DNA of 64,000 nt from Geomonas agri (GCF_020179605.1 NZ_JAINZO010000002.1:62001-126000), one strand, 5' to 3'. Positions 20,699 through 30,432 are shown, numbered from the stretch's first letter. Numbers and translations are program-made. Notes: a model not told the origin generated them from the letters alone.

Positions 20699-20767
20699 AA
20701 AGATAAAGACAACGATTAAGACTAAGTAAAAGCAGTTTCTATATCTTAATCTTCATCTCAATCTGCC
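20699..20767. repeat. Periodic-word inverted element E5 (GATTAAGA words)
   Basis: AGATAAAGACAACGATTAAG on the left is matched by CTTAATCTTCATCTCAATC on the right, in the dnaK-grpE gap. The design matches the other periodic-word elements but the word is AT-rich. Confidence 0.45.
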
Positions 20768-20769
20768 GT

Positions 20770-21336
20770 CTAAGCCGCAGGCTTAACGGCGACGGTAACC
20801 ATGGCGGGGCGGAGCAACCGGTCGTTCAGCATGTACCCCTTCTGGAATACGTTGACGATGGTATTGGGCTCCTGCTCCTCACTCGGCACCTGTGTCATGG
20901 CCTGGTGGAAGGCGGGATCGAACGGAGTTCCGGCCGGGGTCTCCACCGGGGTAACACCGAACTTCTTCAGGGTGGAAAGGAGCATGTTCAGGGTGAGCTT
21001 GACCCCCTCGATGATGGGGTCGTCCTGACTGGCGTGATCTATGGCGCGCTCCAGGTTGTCCACCGAGGGGAGCAGTTCCATGATGATCTGCTCGTTGCCG
21101 TACTTCAGGATCTCTTCCTTTTCCTTCTGCACCCGCTTGCGATAGTTCTCCAGGTCAGCCCGCTCGCGCAGGTACTTGTCCCAGTTGCTCGCCGACTCAA
21201 GCCCCTTGGCGGCCAGGGCCTCTTCGAGTTCCTTGATCCGATCCGCATCCGACAGCGGCTGGACGAGTTCCACGTTGTCCTGTGCCGCCTCTGCCTTTTT
21301 GTCGTGCTGGTGCGCATCGTGTTTTTTCTTGTCCAT
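20770..21336 (-). CDS. grpE: Nucleotide exchange factor GrpE
   Basis: The 188-residue protein promotes ADP release from DnaK. It has the expected charged N-terminus, a long coiled coil (about residues 30-95, [20 protein letters not shown]) and the C-terminal beta domain with the family signature [20 protein letters not shown]. It lies between hrcA and dnaK on the same strand, 24 bases downstream of hrcA. Confidence 0.96.
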   Translation of the reverse strand: MDKKKHDAHQHDKKAEAAQDNVELVQPLSDADRIKELEEALAAKGLESASNWDKYLRERADLENYRKRVQKEKEEILKYGNEQIIMELLPSVDNLERAIDHASQDDPIIEGVKLTLNMLLSTLKKFGVTPVETPAGTPFDPAFHQAMTQVPSEEQEPNTIVNVFQKGYMLNDRLLRPAMVTVAVKPAA

Positions 21337-21360
21337 CCTCTTGTACTCTCCTTTTCTCCC

Positions 21361-22395
21361 CTACTCGCTTTCGAGCAGGCGGCTTATCAATTTGGCGGTA
21401 TAGTCGACGATCGGTATCACTCGGCCGTAACCCATGCGGGTCGGGCCGATGACCCCCAGCACCCCGACCGTGTCCTTCCCGGTCAGGTAGGTGGAGGTAA
21501 CCAGGCTCATCCCCTCCATCTTGAGCAGGGGGGATTCCGAGCCAATGAAAATCTGCACCCCCTCGGCCTGCATGGAGCGGTCCAACAGGTCCAGAAGGAG
21601 ACTCTTCTTCTCGAAGGCCCGGAAGATCTCGCGCATCCTGGCGGCGTCGGAGAATTCCGGCTGGTCCAGGATGTTCGCCTGCCCCTCCAGGAAGATCTCG
21701 GTGCTGTCGGTCCTGATGGTCTGCTCGGAAAGCGCGAGCGCCCGCGCCATCAGGGAGTCGTAGCGCACCTTCTCGCTCTGCATCTCGGCCAGGAGCCGCT
21801 CGCGTACCTGCGCAATGGTCAACCCCTGAAGCATCCCGTTCAGGTAGTTGGCCATGCGGACCAGGTCCTCCTGCGGGATCTCCTCCTCGGTTTCCAGGAG
21901 CCGGTTCTGCACGGTCCCGTTCTGCGACACCAGGATGGCCAGGATGCGGTGGCTGGACAGCTTGACGAATTCCATCTGGTGGAAGACGTTGGCGGCCATG
22001 CGCGGCGCCATCACCACCCCCATGTAGCTCGAGGTGGTGGAGAGGAGCCGGCTCGCTTCCTTGAGCATCTCGGCCGGGTCCTTGCCCGCCATGCGGCAGC
22101 GCCTGCGGATTTCGTCACGCTTGCCGGGCATGAGGTTCTGCTTCGCCTCCAGGATCGAATTGACGTAGAGGCGGTAGGCCTTGTCGGTGGGGATGCGACC
22201 GGCGGAGGTATGCGGCGAGGCAAGCAGCCCCATCTCCTCCAGGTCGGCCATGACGTTGCGCACCGTGGCCGGCGAAAGCGCCAGCGCATGGCTGCGCGTG
22301 ATGGTCCTGCTCCCCACCGGTTCGGCAGTCGCTATGTAGTCCTCGATAACCGCTTCGAGGATCCTTTTACCGCGTTCAGAAAGTTGCTCTTCCAT
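21361..22395 (-). CDS. hrcA: Heat-inducible transcription repressor HrcA
   Basis: HrcA binds CIRCE and represses class I heat-shock genes. The 344-residue protein begins MEEQLSERGKRILEAVIEDYI with a winged-helix N-terminus (SPATVRNVMADLEEMGLL, HTSAGRIPTDKAYRLYV), followed by a GAF-like domain ending in GPTRMGYGRVIPIVDYTA. The ATG at 22395 is preferred over the TTG at 22410, which overlaps the ribosome site. It is first in the hrcA-grpE-dnaK-dnaJ operon, and a perfect CIRCE lies 21 bases upstream, so it is autoregulated. Confidence 0.97.
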   Translation of the reverse strand: MEEQLSERGKRILEAVIEDYIATAEPVGSRTITRSHALALSPATVRNVMADLEEMGLLASPHTSAGRIPTDKAYRLYVNSILEAKQNLMPGKRDEIRRRCRMAGKDPAEMLKEASRLLSTTSSYMGVVMAPRMAANVFHQMEFVKLSSHRILAILVSQNGTVQNRLLETEEEIPQEDLVRMANYLNGMLQGLTIAQVRERLLAEMQSEKVRYDSLMARALALSEQTIRTDSTEIFLEGQANILDQPEFSDAARMREIFRAFEKKSLLLDLLDRSMQAEGVQIFIGSESPLLKMEGMSLVTSTYLTGKDTVGVLGVIGPTRMGYGRVIPIVDYTAKLISRLLESE

Positions 22396-22416
22396 AACCT
22401 TGACCCTCAAAAGCTT

Positions 22417-22443
22417 TTAGCACTCAAAAAGTTCGAGTGCTAA
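22417..22443 (-). promoter_or_regulatory. CIRCE operator
   Basis: A perfect TTAGCACTC-N9-GAGTGCTAA inverted repeat, matching the HrcA-binding consensus exactly, just downstream of the predicted hrcA -10. Confidence 0.98.
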
Positions 22444-22452
22444 ACGAGCTTC

Positions 22453-22481
22453 AAGTTAGCAATGCACCTGGGCTTTGTCAA
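22453..22481 (-). promoter_or_regulatory. Promoter of the hrcA-grpE-dnaK-dnaJ operon
   Basis: On the minus strand TTGACA (22481-22476), a 17-base spacer and TAACTT (22458-22453). CIRCE covers the expected start of transcription, the classical arrangement. Confidence 0.8.
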
Positions 22482-22509
22482 GGGGTTCTCTGGCGGGATT
22501 GTGGCGGAT

Positions 22510-23655
22510 TTACAGAAAGCGGGAAAAGATGCTGTTGGCGATGATTACCGAGCTGTCGGCGAGGCGGATGCGATCGCCGTCGGCGACCAGGAGGCCGGCG
22601 CCAAGGAGCCGCTCCACTTCTGCAAGTTGGCCCACCAGCGCCTGCTCGCCAAAGCGCACCTTGAGGGGGGCAAGGTCGAGCCCGGTGAGGACGCGCAGCC
22701 CGAGAAAAAAGCTCTCGGCGACAGCATCATCGAGTGAGAGCCGCACCTCGTCCCGCTCCGGAAGGGTGCCGGCGGCGATGGCAGCGCGGTAGCCGTCGAG
22801 GTCGGCGGCGTTGTTCCAGCGGCGCCCCAGGCCGTCGGGGTTCCAGAAGGAATGGGCCCCGGAGCCGAAGCCGAGGTAGCTCTGCCGGCTCCAGTAGGAT
22901 TGGTTGTGGCGGGAAAAGCGGCCCGGGAGGCCAAAGTTGGAGATCTCGTAGTGCAGATAGCCGGCCCCGGTGAGCATCTCGGCGGTCGCTTCGAACATGC
23001 GCGCGGCCTCCTCCTCCCCCGGTAGCTGGAGTTCCCCGCGCTGGTAGAGGCTTTCGAAGGGGGTCCCCTCCTCAATGGAGAGCGCATAGGCGGAGACATG
23101 CTCGGGGGCGAGCGCGATGCCTTGGGCCAGCGCGGCGCGCCAGTCGTTGAGGGTCTGCCCGGGGAGGGAGTGCATCAGGTCGATGCTTATGTTGTCGAAG
23201 CCGGTGCGGCGCGCCTGCTCAAAGGCCGCCAGCGCCTCGTCCACCGTATGCACCCGGCCAAGCCGCGCGAGCAAGCGCTCCTCGAAGGACTGGATGCCGA
23301 GCGACAGGCGGTTCACGCCCGCAGCCCGGTAGCCGGCCAACCGCTCCGGCGTGAGCGTGCCCGGGTTCGCCTCCAGCGTCACCTCCGCCCCCTGTTCCAG
23401 GCCGAAACGGAGCGCCGTCTGCTCGACCAGACGCCCCACTAGCTCCGGCGCCATGAGCGACGGCGTCCCACCCCCAAGGTACAGGGTGGGCGCCTGCACC
23501 GGCTCGGGAAGGGCCTCCTGGCGCAGCTCCATCTCGCGCAGCAACAGCTCGACGTAGCCGTCCAGCTCGCCGCCGGACCAGGCGGTGGAGTTGAAGTCGC
23601 AGTACAGGCATTTCTTAAGGCAGAAGGGGAAATGTATATAGAGGCCGGCTCTCAT
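22510..23655 (-). CDS. hemW: Radical SAM heme chaperone / coproporphyrinogen dehydrogenase-like HemW
   Basis: A 381-residue radical SAM protein with the cluster motif C12-x3-C16-x2-C19 (HFPFCLKKCLYCDFNS) and the HemW-type fourth residue F11-C12 context. LGGGTPSLM, TLEANPGT, NRLSLGIQSFEERLL and SIDLMHSLPGQT are typical of the HemW/HemN family. HemW proteins deliver heme to respiratory enzymes rather than oxidise coproporphyrinogen; which applies here is inferred from similarity. It lies upstream of hrcA on the same strand, but hrcA has its own promoter. ATG start with a normal ribosome site. Confidence 0.92.
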   Translation of the reverse strand: MRAGLYIHFPFCLKKCLYCDFNSTAWSGGELDGYVELLLREMELRQEALPEPVQAPTLYLGGGTPSLMAPELVGRLVEQTALRFGLEQGAEVTLEANPGTLTPERLAGYRAAGVNRLSLGIQSFEERLLARLGRVHTVDEALAAFEQARRTGFDNISIDLMHSLPGQTLNDWRAALAQGIALAPEHVSAYALSIEEGTPFESLYQRGELQLPGEEEAARMFEATAEMLTGAGYLHYEISNFGLPGRFSRHNQSYWSRQSYLGFGSGAHSFWNPDGLGRRWNNAADLDGYRAAIAAGTLPERDEVRLSLDDAVAESFFLGLRVLTGLDLAPLKVRFGEQALVGQLAEVERLLGAGLLVADGDRIRLADSSVIIANSIFSRFL

Positions 23656-23804
23656 GGGTACGGCGCTCCTTTCACGCCAGCTAACGTTCTAGCAGATCAC
23701 CCTTCTCCTTGTCACGCAAAAGCGCTGCAACTGCACGAAGATGCTTGAAATTACCGAGGAGTAATATTACACTCCGAGCGCCGTAAGAACCCAAAACCTC
23801 AAGT

Positions 23805-23841
23805 CCCTCACGCGAAGACGCAAAGGCGCAAAGGGAAAACC
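23805..23841. repeat. Half copy of the CGCAAAGG periodic repeat (E6)
   Basis: CCTCACGCGAAGACGC and AAAGGCGCAAAGG words as in the left arm of E4, with no complementary right arm. It lies immediately before the ribosome site of the amidase gene, so it is probably in its 5' leader. Confidence 0.6.
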
Positions 23842-23851
23842 AGGAGGGGAC

Positions 23852-24631
23852 ATGCAGAAGAGCATCAAAGCCGCCGCGCTGCAGTTCAACATAGCGCTGG
23901 GGGACATCGACAAGAACCTCGCGTACGTGACGGAGAAGCTGCACCAGCTCGCCAAGGACGGGGTGGAGCTTGCGGTTCTGCCGGAGATGTGGAGTTGCGC
24001 TTTCGACTACCGTCAGCTGAACCAGCTGGCCCTGCGGACCCCGGCCCTGGTGGAGCAGGTAGTGGATCTTTCCGGCGAGCTCGGCATGACAATCATCGGC
24101 AGCCTCCCGGAACCCCACGGCGAGAAGGTCTACAACACCTCCTACGTCGCCGACCGCGGCAAGCTGGTCGGTAGCTACCGGAAGATGCACCTCTTCGGCC
24201 TGATGCACGAGGACCGGCACCTGGACCGCGGGGACTCGGTCTGCCTGCTCGACACGAGCGTCGGCAAGATCGGCGTCATCATCTGCTACGACCTTCGCTT
24301 CCCCGAGCTCTCACGCAGGCTCGCCGTCGACGGCGCTGAGATCCTGGTCATCACCGGCGAGTGGCCCAAGCCGCGCGAAGAGCACTGGCGCACCCTGATC
24401 CGCGCCCGCGCCATCGAGAACCAGCTCTTCGTGGTCGCCACCAACACCTGCGGCATGATCGGCAAACTCGACTTCTTCGGTTCGTCCCTGATCGTCAACC
24501 CGAAGGGAGAGCTCCTCGCCGAAGGTGGCTACGAGAACTGCGAGCCGACCGCCATTCTCGACCCCGCCGAGATCACCTCCTGGCGCGCAAGCATCAACTG
24601 CTTCCAGGACCGGCGCCCGGAGTGCTACTAA
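23852..24631 (+). CDS. Nitrilase-family carbon-nitrogen hydrolase (omega-amidase-like)
   Basis: The 259-residue cytosolic protein has the Glu-Lys-Cys catalytic triad of the superfamily: E45 (VLPEMWSCAF), K111 (YRKMHLFGL) and C145 (IICYDLRFPE). The pattern MWSCAFDYRQL and YDLRFPELSR resembles YafV/Nit2-type omega-amidases, which hydrolyse alpha-ketoglutaramate-like side products; the exact substrate is inferred. The ATG at 23852 follows CAGGAGGGGA. It stands alone on the plus strand between repeats E6 and E7. Confidence 0.85.
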   Translation: MQKSIKAAALQFNIALGDIDKNLAYVTEKLHQLAKDGVELAVLPEMWSCAFDYRQLNQLALRTPALVEQVVDLSGELGMTIIGSLPEPHGEKVYNTSYVADRGKLVGSYRKMHLFGLMHEDRHLDRGDSVCLLDTSVGKIGVIICYDLRFPELSRRLAVDGAEILVITGEWPKPREEHWRTLIRARAIENQLFVVATNTCGMIGKLDFFGSSLIVNPKGELLAEGGYENCEPTAILDPAEITSWRASINCFQDRRPECY

Positions 24632-24649
24632 AGACTAAAGACAATTAAG

Positions 24650-24732
24650 GAACGCCAAGGCGCGAAGAGAAGCAGGAACCAAAAGTCACTAAAAAGGTTT
24701 TACCTTTGCGCCTTGGCGCCTTTGCGTTAAAT
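24650..24732. repeat. Periodic-word inverted element E7 (CGCAAAGG/CGCCAAGG words)
   Basis: Left arm AACGCCAAGGCGCGAAGAG (24650-24668). Right arm CTTTGCGCCTTGGCGCC plus TTTGCGTT (24703-24729). It lies between the amidase gene and the tol promoter. Confidence 0.65.
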
Positions 24733-24775
24733 TTCCGGGGTTCGCGCGCCAGCGCCGTACGGCACGTGTTTCCTG

Positions 24776-24804
24776 TTGACTTCCCCAATGGTTCAGCATA
24801 TTTT
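24776..24804 (+). promoter_or_regulatory. Promoter of the tol operon
   Basis: TTGACT (24776-24781), 17-base spacer, TATTTT (24799-24804), 37 bases before the tolQ start. Confidence 0.75.
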
Positions 24805-24841
24805 TTCAGTTTGATTTCCATCTAACCGCGGAGGGTGTTAC

Positions 24842-25516
24842 GTGGGCATGCTTGCTTCGACCGGCCTGGTCGTAAAACTGGTACTTTTGCTGTTGCTCTA
24901 TTTCTCGGTGGTATCCTGGGGCATCATCTTCTACAAGCTGCTGCAGGTGTACCGCGCCAATGGCGCCTCTGAGCGCTTCCTGGAATTCTTCTGGAAAGCA
25001 AAGCGCTTCGACGCCATCAACTCGCAACTGGACCGCTTCGAGCACTCCCCCCTCACCGTCTTGTTCCAGGAGGGCTACGGTGAGCTCCGGAAACTGCAGG
25101 AAAAGGTCGAGGAGAAGGCTGACCCGAACATCGTCAGTACCGACCTGGGCGGGATCGACAACATCGCCCGCGCCCTGCGCCGCGCCACCACCATCGAGAT
25201 CACCCGCCTGGAGAAATACCTGACCTTCCTGGCCACCACCGGCGCCACCGCACCGTTCGTCGGCCTCTTCGGCACCGTCTGGGGCATCATGACCGCCTTC
25301 GAGAAGATCGGCCAGAGCGGCTCCGCATCCCTGGCAGTCGTAGCCCCGGGCATCGCCGAGGCGCTGATCGCCACCGCCATCGGCTTGGTCGCCGCGATCC
25401 CGGCGGTTATGGGCTACAACCACTTCCAGCACAAGATCAAGGTGCTCATCTCCGAGATGGACAGCTTCTCCACCGAATTCCTCAACATCGTACAGCGTAA
25501 CTTCGCGGGGAGATAA
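24842..25516 (+). CDS. tolQ: TolQ, proton-channel subunit of the Tol-Pal system
   Basis: The 224-residue inner-membrane MotA/TolQ/ExbB protein has three membrane segments: about residues 10-32 (VVKLVLLLLLYFSVVSWGII), about 130-150 (TGATAPFVGLFGTVWGIM) and about 165-190 (GIAEALIATAIGLVAAIPAV). With TolR it uses the proton gradient to energise TolA. The start is GTG at 24842, placed seven bases after GGAGG; an ATG two codons later is possible. First gene of the tol operon, directly behind a predicted promoter. Confidence 0.94.
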   Translation: MGMLASTGLVVKLVLLLLLYFSVVSWGIIFYKLLQVYRANGASERFLEFFWKAKRFDAINSQLDRFEHSPLTVLFQEGYGELRKLQEKVEEKADPNIVSTDLGGIDNIARALRRATTIEITRLEKYLTFLATTGATAPFVGLFGTVWGIMTAFEKIGQSGSASLAVVAPGIAEALIATAIGLVAAIPAVMGYNHFQHKIKVLISEMDSFSTEFLNIVQRNFAGR

Positions 25517-25519
25517 GCC

Positions 25520-25939
25520 ATGGAGTTCGGCAACAGGGATAACGGCGATCGCGGCACCATGTCGCAGATAAACGTCACGCCTCTGGTCGACGTCATGCTG
25601 GTGCTCTTGATCATCTTCATGGTCACCGCGCCGATGATGCAGCAGGGGGTTCAGGTTAACCTCCCGAAGGCGGACACCAAGGCGCTGGCGCCCAAGGAGG
25701 ACACCCTGGTGGTCTCCGTGGAGCAGTCTGGCAAGACCTTCATCAACTCGACCGAGGTACCGGCCGACCAACTCAAAGATAAACTGACCACCATGCTGGC
25801 CGGCCGCGAGAAGCGCGAGGTATTCCTCAAGGCGGACCAGGCGGTTCCCTACGGCGACGTAGTCCGGGTCATGGCCCAGATCAAGGGAGCCGGTGTGGAG
25901 CGCCTGGGCATGGTGACGGAGTCCCCGCAACGCCGATGA
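25520..25939 (+). CDS. tolR: TolR, ExbD-family subunit of the Tol-Pal system
   Basis: The 139-residue protein has one N-terminal membrane helix (about residues 18-38, TPLVDVMLVLLIIFMVTAP) with the conserved proton-path aspartate in PLVDVMLVLL, and a periplasmic domain ending in TESPQRR. It starts three bases after tolQ and its stop overlaps the tolA-like ATG (ATGA, 25936-25939), so the three are translationally coupled. Confidence 0.94.
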   Translation: MEFGNRDNGDRGTMSQINVTPLVDVMLVLLIIFMVTAPMMQQGVQVNLPKADTKALAPKEDTLVVSVEQSGKTFINSTEVPADQLKDKLTTMLAGREKREVFLKADQAVPYGDVVRVMAQIKGAGVERLGMVTESPQRR

Positions 25940-26694
25940 AAACCGCGTTCACGCGCAACTACCCGGGGCCGGGGGGGATGATGGCGTTCTCCCTCGCCTG
26001 CCACCTGGTCGTATTCCTGATCATCGCGAACTGGCACTTCCTCCCTGAGTTCCATCGGGACGAAAACCCGGTCACCTACGTTGACATGGTGACGCTGCCG
26101 GTCGCTGCGCCGCAAAGTGGCATGCCGCAAGCGCCGGCGCCGGCCGAGGCCAAGGCTCCCGCCGCGCCGCCCCCAGCCCCCCCGGCTCCTGCCAAGCCGG
26201 CCATGGCGCTGCCGACCAAGCCCGCAGCCAAGACGCCGCCCCAAAAATCCCAGGCCAAAAGCGAGCAGCAGCAGAAAGAGGCCGAGGACAAGGCTTTCAA
26301 CGATCGGATGGCCAAGCTGCAGCAAAAGGCCGAGGACCGCCGCCAGGCCGCGGTGCTGGATGCCCTCAAGAAAAGAGGAAGCACCCGCACCGGGATGCCC
26401 GGGGCAACCGGGAACCAGGCGGGGAGCGATTATTCTTCGTACCTACAGTCCCGGCTCAGGGACGCTCTCAAGCAGGTCATCGCCACGCAGACCAAGGCGC
26501 CGCAGGTGATCGCCACCATCACGGTCTCTCCTGATGGGAGCATCGACTACCGAGTGGAAAAGGGATCAGGAGATCCGTTCTTCGACGAGGCCGTGCAAAG
26601 GGCGGTCGCGCTGGCGGGCAAGACACTGGTGCCGCCGCCCAACCGCACCCAGTACAAACGCGTGTTTCGCTTCATGCCTGAAGGGGTGAAATAG
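25936..26694 (+). CDS. tolA: TolA/TonB-like energy transducer
   Basis: A 252-residue protein: one N-terminal membrane helix (about residues 15-35, GMMAFSLACHLVVFLIIANW), a long Ala/Pro/Lys-rich and then charged helical spacer (about 55-155), and a C-terminal TonB-like domain (VIATITVSPDGSIDYRVEKG, FDEAVQRAV). By position between tolR and tolB it should be the TolA that spans the periplasm to Pal and TolB. The sequence alone would also fit TonB. Confidence 0.87.
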   Translation: MKTAFTRNYPGPGGMMAFSLACHLVVFLIIANWHFLPEFHRDENPVTYVDMVTLPVAAPQSGMPQAPAPAEAKAPAAPPPAPPAPAKPAMALPTKPAAKTPPQKSQAKSEQQQKEAEDKAFNDRMAKLQQKAEDRRQAAVLDALKKRGSTRTGMPGATGNQAGSDYSSYLQSRLRDALKQVIATQTKAPQVIATITVSPDGSIDYRVEKGSGDPFFDEAVQRAVALAGKTLVPPPNRTQYKRVFRFMPEGVK

Positions 26695-26696
26695 AT

Positions 26697-27917
<1,221 letters not shown>

Positions 27918-27934
27918 AGACGGGAGCATTACCG

Positions 27935-27963
27935 TTGCCTAACCTGAAAAAGGTGGGTATACT
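27935..27963 (+). promoter_or_regulatory. Predicted internal promoter for pal
   Basis: TTGCCT (27935-27940), 17-base spacer, TATACT (27958-27963), in the 117-base tolB-pal gap. It suggests pal is also expressed independently. Confidence 0.6.
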
Positions 27964-28034
27964 TTCAGTCGTTTTTTTGTAAGGGGCATCGGCAGCAGCG
28001 GTGCCCATATTCCATAGATGAAAAGGAGTGGGGA

Positions 28035-28625
28035 ATGCGCAAGAATATCGCCGGATGCCTGGTTGTTCTCTGCATGGGAGCTTTGGTAGCGGGAGGCTGC
28101 GCCAAGAAAGACATGGTCAAGCCCGAGGAGGCAGCTCCGTCGGTCACGGCCCCCGCCCCCGAAGCAGCTAAGCCGTCCAAGGAAACCACGACGCCCAAGG
28201 CGCCGGTCACCGAGCAGACCCCGGTGCGCGAGCCGGTGGTGGCACAGGAGCCGGTACGCGAGACGCCCAAGGCGACGACGGGGGACCTGCAGGGGCAGTT
28301 GCAGAAGATCTACTTCAACTTCGACTCTTCCGACCTCTCCGAGGACTCGCGCAACATCCTGACCCGGAACGCCGAGTACCTGAGCAAGCAGCCGTCTATC
28401 AAGATCCGCATCGAGGGTAACTGCGACGAGCGCGGTTCCGACGACTACAACATGGCGCTGGGCGAGAGAAGGGCCAAGGCAGCCAAGGATTACCTGGTCA
28501 ACCTGGGCATCTCCTCCGAGCGCATCAGCATCATCAGCTACGGCGAAGAGAAACCGGTCGATGCCGGCCACGACGAGGCGGCCTGGGCCAAGAACAGAAG
28601 GGACGAATTCGTCGTTGTGAAGTGA
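28035..28625 (+). CDS. pal: Peptidoglycan-associated lipoprotein Pal
   Basis: A 196-residue outer-membrane lipoprotein: signal with lipobox VAGGC (modified Cys near residue 22), a Pro/Ala/Thr/Glu-rich linker (about 25-85), and a C-terminal OmpA-like peptidoglycan-binding domain with IYFNFDSSDLSEDSR, GNCDERGSDDYNMALGERRA and SYGEEKPVD. The ATG follows AAAAGGAGTGGGGA. It forms the outer-membrane end of the Tol-Pal bridge. Confidence 0.96.
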   Translation: MRKNIAGCLVVLCMGALVAGGCAKKDMVKPEEAAPSVTAPAPEAAKPSKETTTPKAPVTEQTPVREPVVAQEPVRETPKATTGDLQGQLQKIYFNFDSSDLSEDSRNILTRNAEYLSKQPSIKIRIEGNCDERGSDDYNMALGERRAKAAKDYLVNLGISSERISIISYGEEKPVDAGHDEAAWAKNRRDEFVVVK

Positions 28626-28642
28626 CGAGTGCCACGCAGCTC

Positions 28643-28669
28643 AAAGGAGCCTACGGGCTCCTTTTTTTA
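28643..28669 (+). terminator. Terminator between pal and ybgF
   Basis: AAAGGAGCC-TACG-GGCTCC followed by seven T, 18 bases after the pal stop and 28 bases before the ybgF start. Confidence 0.85.
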
Positions 28670-28696
28670 TCGACCGGCCTTAAAGGAGGTTTTGTC

Positions 28697-29548
28697 ATGA
28701 GGTTTACGAGGGGGGCGCTGGGAGCGCTGGTTCTGCTCACGTTTTTCGGCTGTGCCAGCCAGAGCGACCTGGAGTCGGTGCGCCGCGATAACGATGAGAT
28801 CAAGAACCGCCTCTTCACACTGGACCGGGGTCTGAACGAGGTCCGCGGCGAGGTGAAAGAAGGGGTGGAGAAATCGCTGGCCGGTTACCGGCAGAGCCTT
28901 GAGGCGCTGCAGGCGGACATGGCCGGATATCAGAAGGACATGGCGTCCATCCGTAAGGGTGGCGCGGACCTGCAGGCGACCCTGGAGAGTGCCAGGGTGG
29001 ATATGCAGCTTCTGACCGGCAAGGTGGACGACGTGCGCATCCTGGCGCAGAAACCGGCCGACGACGTCGCCCTTCTTAAGGAAGATCTGAACAAGAGGCT
29101 GGCCGCGCTGGAAGCGCGCATGACCAAGCTGGAGAAGGGGATCGAGGAGCAGCAGGCCAAGGCGCAAGCGGCCCTCAAATCCCCCGAGGCGCTCTACCAG
29201 CAGGGGCAGGATGCCTTGAAAGCGGGACAGGGGGCGAAAGCCCGCGAGTACTTCGCCAGCTTCCTTGTGCAGTACCCCAAGCACCCCCTGGCCGCCAACG
29301 CCCAGTACTGGATCGGCGAGAGCTACTACCAGGAAAAGAACTACGAGCAGGCGGTGCTGGAGTTCCAGGAAGTGATCAAGAACTACCCGGGCAAGGAGAA
29401 GGCTCCGGCCGCCATGCTGAAACAGGGCATGGCCTTCAGGGAACTGGGTGACAACAAGAGCGCCGCCTACATCCTGAAGAAGCTGGTTGACGAGCACCCG
29501 AAGTCAGAAGAGGCGAAGATCGCCAGAGACAAGTTCAAGATCAAGTAG
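28697..29548 (+). CDS. ybgF: Cell-division coordinator YbgF/CpoB, lipoprotein form
   Basis: The 283-residue protein has a lipoprotein signal (LVLLTFFGC, modified Cys near residue 19), a long coiled coil (about 20-165) and C-terminal TPR repeats (LYQQGQDALKAGQGAKAREY, YWIGESYYQEKNYEQAV, LKQGMAFRELGDNKSAAYIL). CpoB coordinates peptidoglycan synthesis with Tol-driven constriction. E. coli CpoB is soluble in the periplasm, so the lipobox is a difference. The ATG at 28697 follows AAAGGAGGTTTTGTC; longer readings would run through the pal terminator. Confidence 0.93.
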   Translation: MRFTRGALGALVLLTFFGCASQSDLESVRRDNDEIKNRLFTLDRGLNEVRGEVKEGVEKSLAGYRQSLEALQADMAGYQKDMASIRKGGADLQATLESARVDMQLLTGKVDDVRILAQKPADDVALLKEDLNKRLAALEARMTKLEKGIEEQQAKAQAALKSPEALYQQGQDALKAGQGAKAREYFASFLVQYPKHPLAANAQYWIGESYYQEKNYEQAVLEFQEVIKNYPGKEKAPAAMLKQGMAFRELGDNKSAAYILKKLVDEHPKSEEAKIARDKFKIK

Positions 29549-29571
29549 CTGTAAGCTACTGACTGATTACC

Positions 29572-29611
29572 GGAAGGCCCTCCTGCCAGAGCGGGAGGGC
29601 CTTCCCGTTTG
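29572..29611 (+). terminator. Terminator after ybgF
   Basis: GGAAGGCCCTCC / GGGAGGGCCTTCC with a nine-base loop and a short T-rich tail. Confidence 0.8.
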
Positions 29612-29644
29612 CGGCTGCGGCCGCCACGGAAAAAGGAGAGCACC

Positions 29645-29833
29645 ATGTTCCTCGCCAGAGACAAGAACAACGACCTGTACCTTTTCGACAAACTCCCGGT
29701 GAAGGGGAACGAATGCTGGTGGGCTGAGACGGGGGTGGACGGCACCTACCTGAAGCTGGACAAGTCGCTCTACCCGGAGATTACCTGGGAGAGTGACCCG
29801 GTCCCGGCCGAGTTGGTGCTGGCGCAGAAATAG
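29645..29833 (+). CDS. Small hypothetical protein (62 aa)
   Basis: It reads MFLARDKNNDLYLFDKLPVK and ends AELVLAQK. It is acidic, soluble-looking and rich in Trp (GNECWWAETG), with no signal or membrane segment. The ATG at 29645 has AAAAAGGAGAG six bases upstream, and the frame is bounded by the ybgF terminator and a GGGGCGAA repeat, so it looks like a real single-gene unit. I do not recognise a family. Confidence 0.65.
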   Translation: MFLARDKNNDLYLFDKLPVKGNECWWAETGVDGTYLKLDKSLYPEITWESDPVPAELVLAQK

Positions 29834-29873
29834 AGAGCATGGGTGGGGAGAGCTGAGTTAGGCTTCTTCGGGG

Positions 29874-29900
29874 TGTAGGGGCGAACAATCATTCGCCCGC
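29874..29900. repeat. GGGGCGAAT palindromic intergenic repeat, copy 2
   Basis: TAGGGGCGAAC-AATC-ATTCGCCC, a slightly degenerate copy of the palindrome at 7651-7678, between two convergent small genes. Confidence 0.6.
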
Positions 29901-29905
29901 CTTGC

Positions 29906-30325
29906 CTACATGGGGCGAAAATCGGGCTTGATGTTCTCGGGGGTATAACTCTGGGCCACGGCCCATCCCTTGCCCGGCACCAGTCTCGGTTCCAGCCGGC
30001 AGGCGATGTAGCCGATCAGGTTGGCGGGTTCGGGGAGGTCCGAGGCGATGGTCACTACGCGAAAGCCGACGAATTCCCCCTCTTCCGGGTACCCCGGCGC
30101 CCCCTTCAGTGTGCAGCTCCAAAGCTGCAACGGCCGCTCAGGGGAGGCCAGGCGGACCAGGAAGGTGCGCTCGCCGTCCCGGTTCAGGCCGCCCGATTCC
30201 TCTACCAGTGCCGGAACCAGCCCGCCGATGAGCGGCGTGTAGCCAATGGAGCAGGCGTGGGCAAAGGCGGCGGCGCTGTCGGGGAACTTCAGTTCCTCTT
30301 TGTTTTTCCTGAACCAGTTGAACAT
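29906..30325 (-). CDS. Hypothetical protein (139 aa)
   Basis: It begins MFNWFRKNKEELKFPDSAAA, is soluble-looking, and ends with YTPENIKPDFRPM. It has no recognisable motif. The ATG at 30325 is preceded by AGGTGACGCC. Convergent to the 62-residue gene; on the minus strand downstream of tatA but separated from it by a strong terminator, so it is independently transcribed. Function not assigned. Confidence 0.6.
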   Translation of the reverse strand: MFNWFRKNKEELKFPDSAAAFAHACSIGYTPLIGGLVPALVEESGGLNRDGERTFLVRLASPERPLQLWSCTLKGAPGYPEEGEFVGFRVVTIASDLPEPANLIGYIACRLEPRLVPGKGWAVAQSYTPENIKPDFRPM

Positions 30326-30381
30326 GGCGTCACCTGTGCCCACTCAGGACCGATCATCACATAATGCAGCGTGCGGGTAAG

Positions 30382-30410
30382 AAAAAAGGCGGGGTGACCC
30401 CGCCTTTTTC
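30382..30410. terminator. Bidirectional terminator downstream of tatA
   Basis: AAAAAAGGCGGGG-TGA-CCCCGCCTTTTT is symmetrical with A-run and T-run. It ends the tatA transcript on the minus strand. Confidence 0.88.
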
Positions 30411-30432
30411 GCGTCCGGATATCCGGCGAAAA

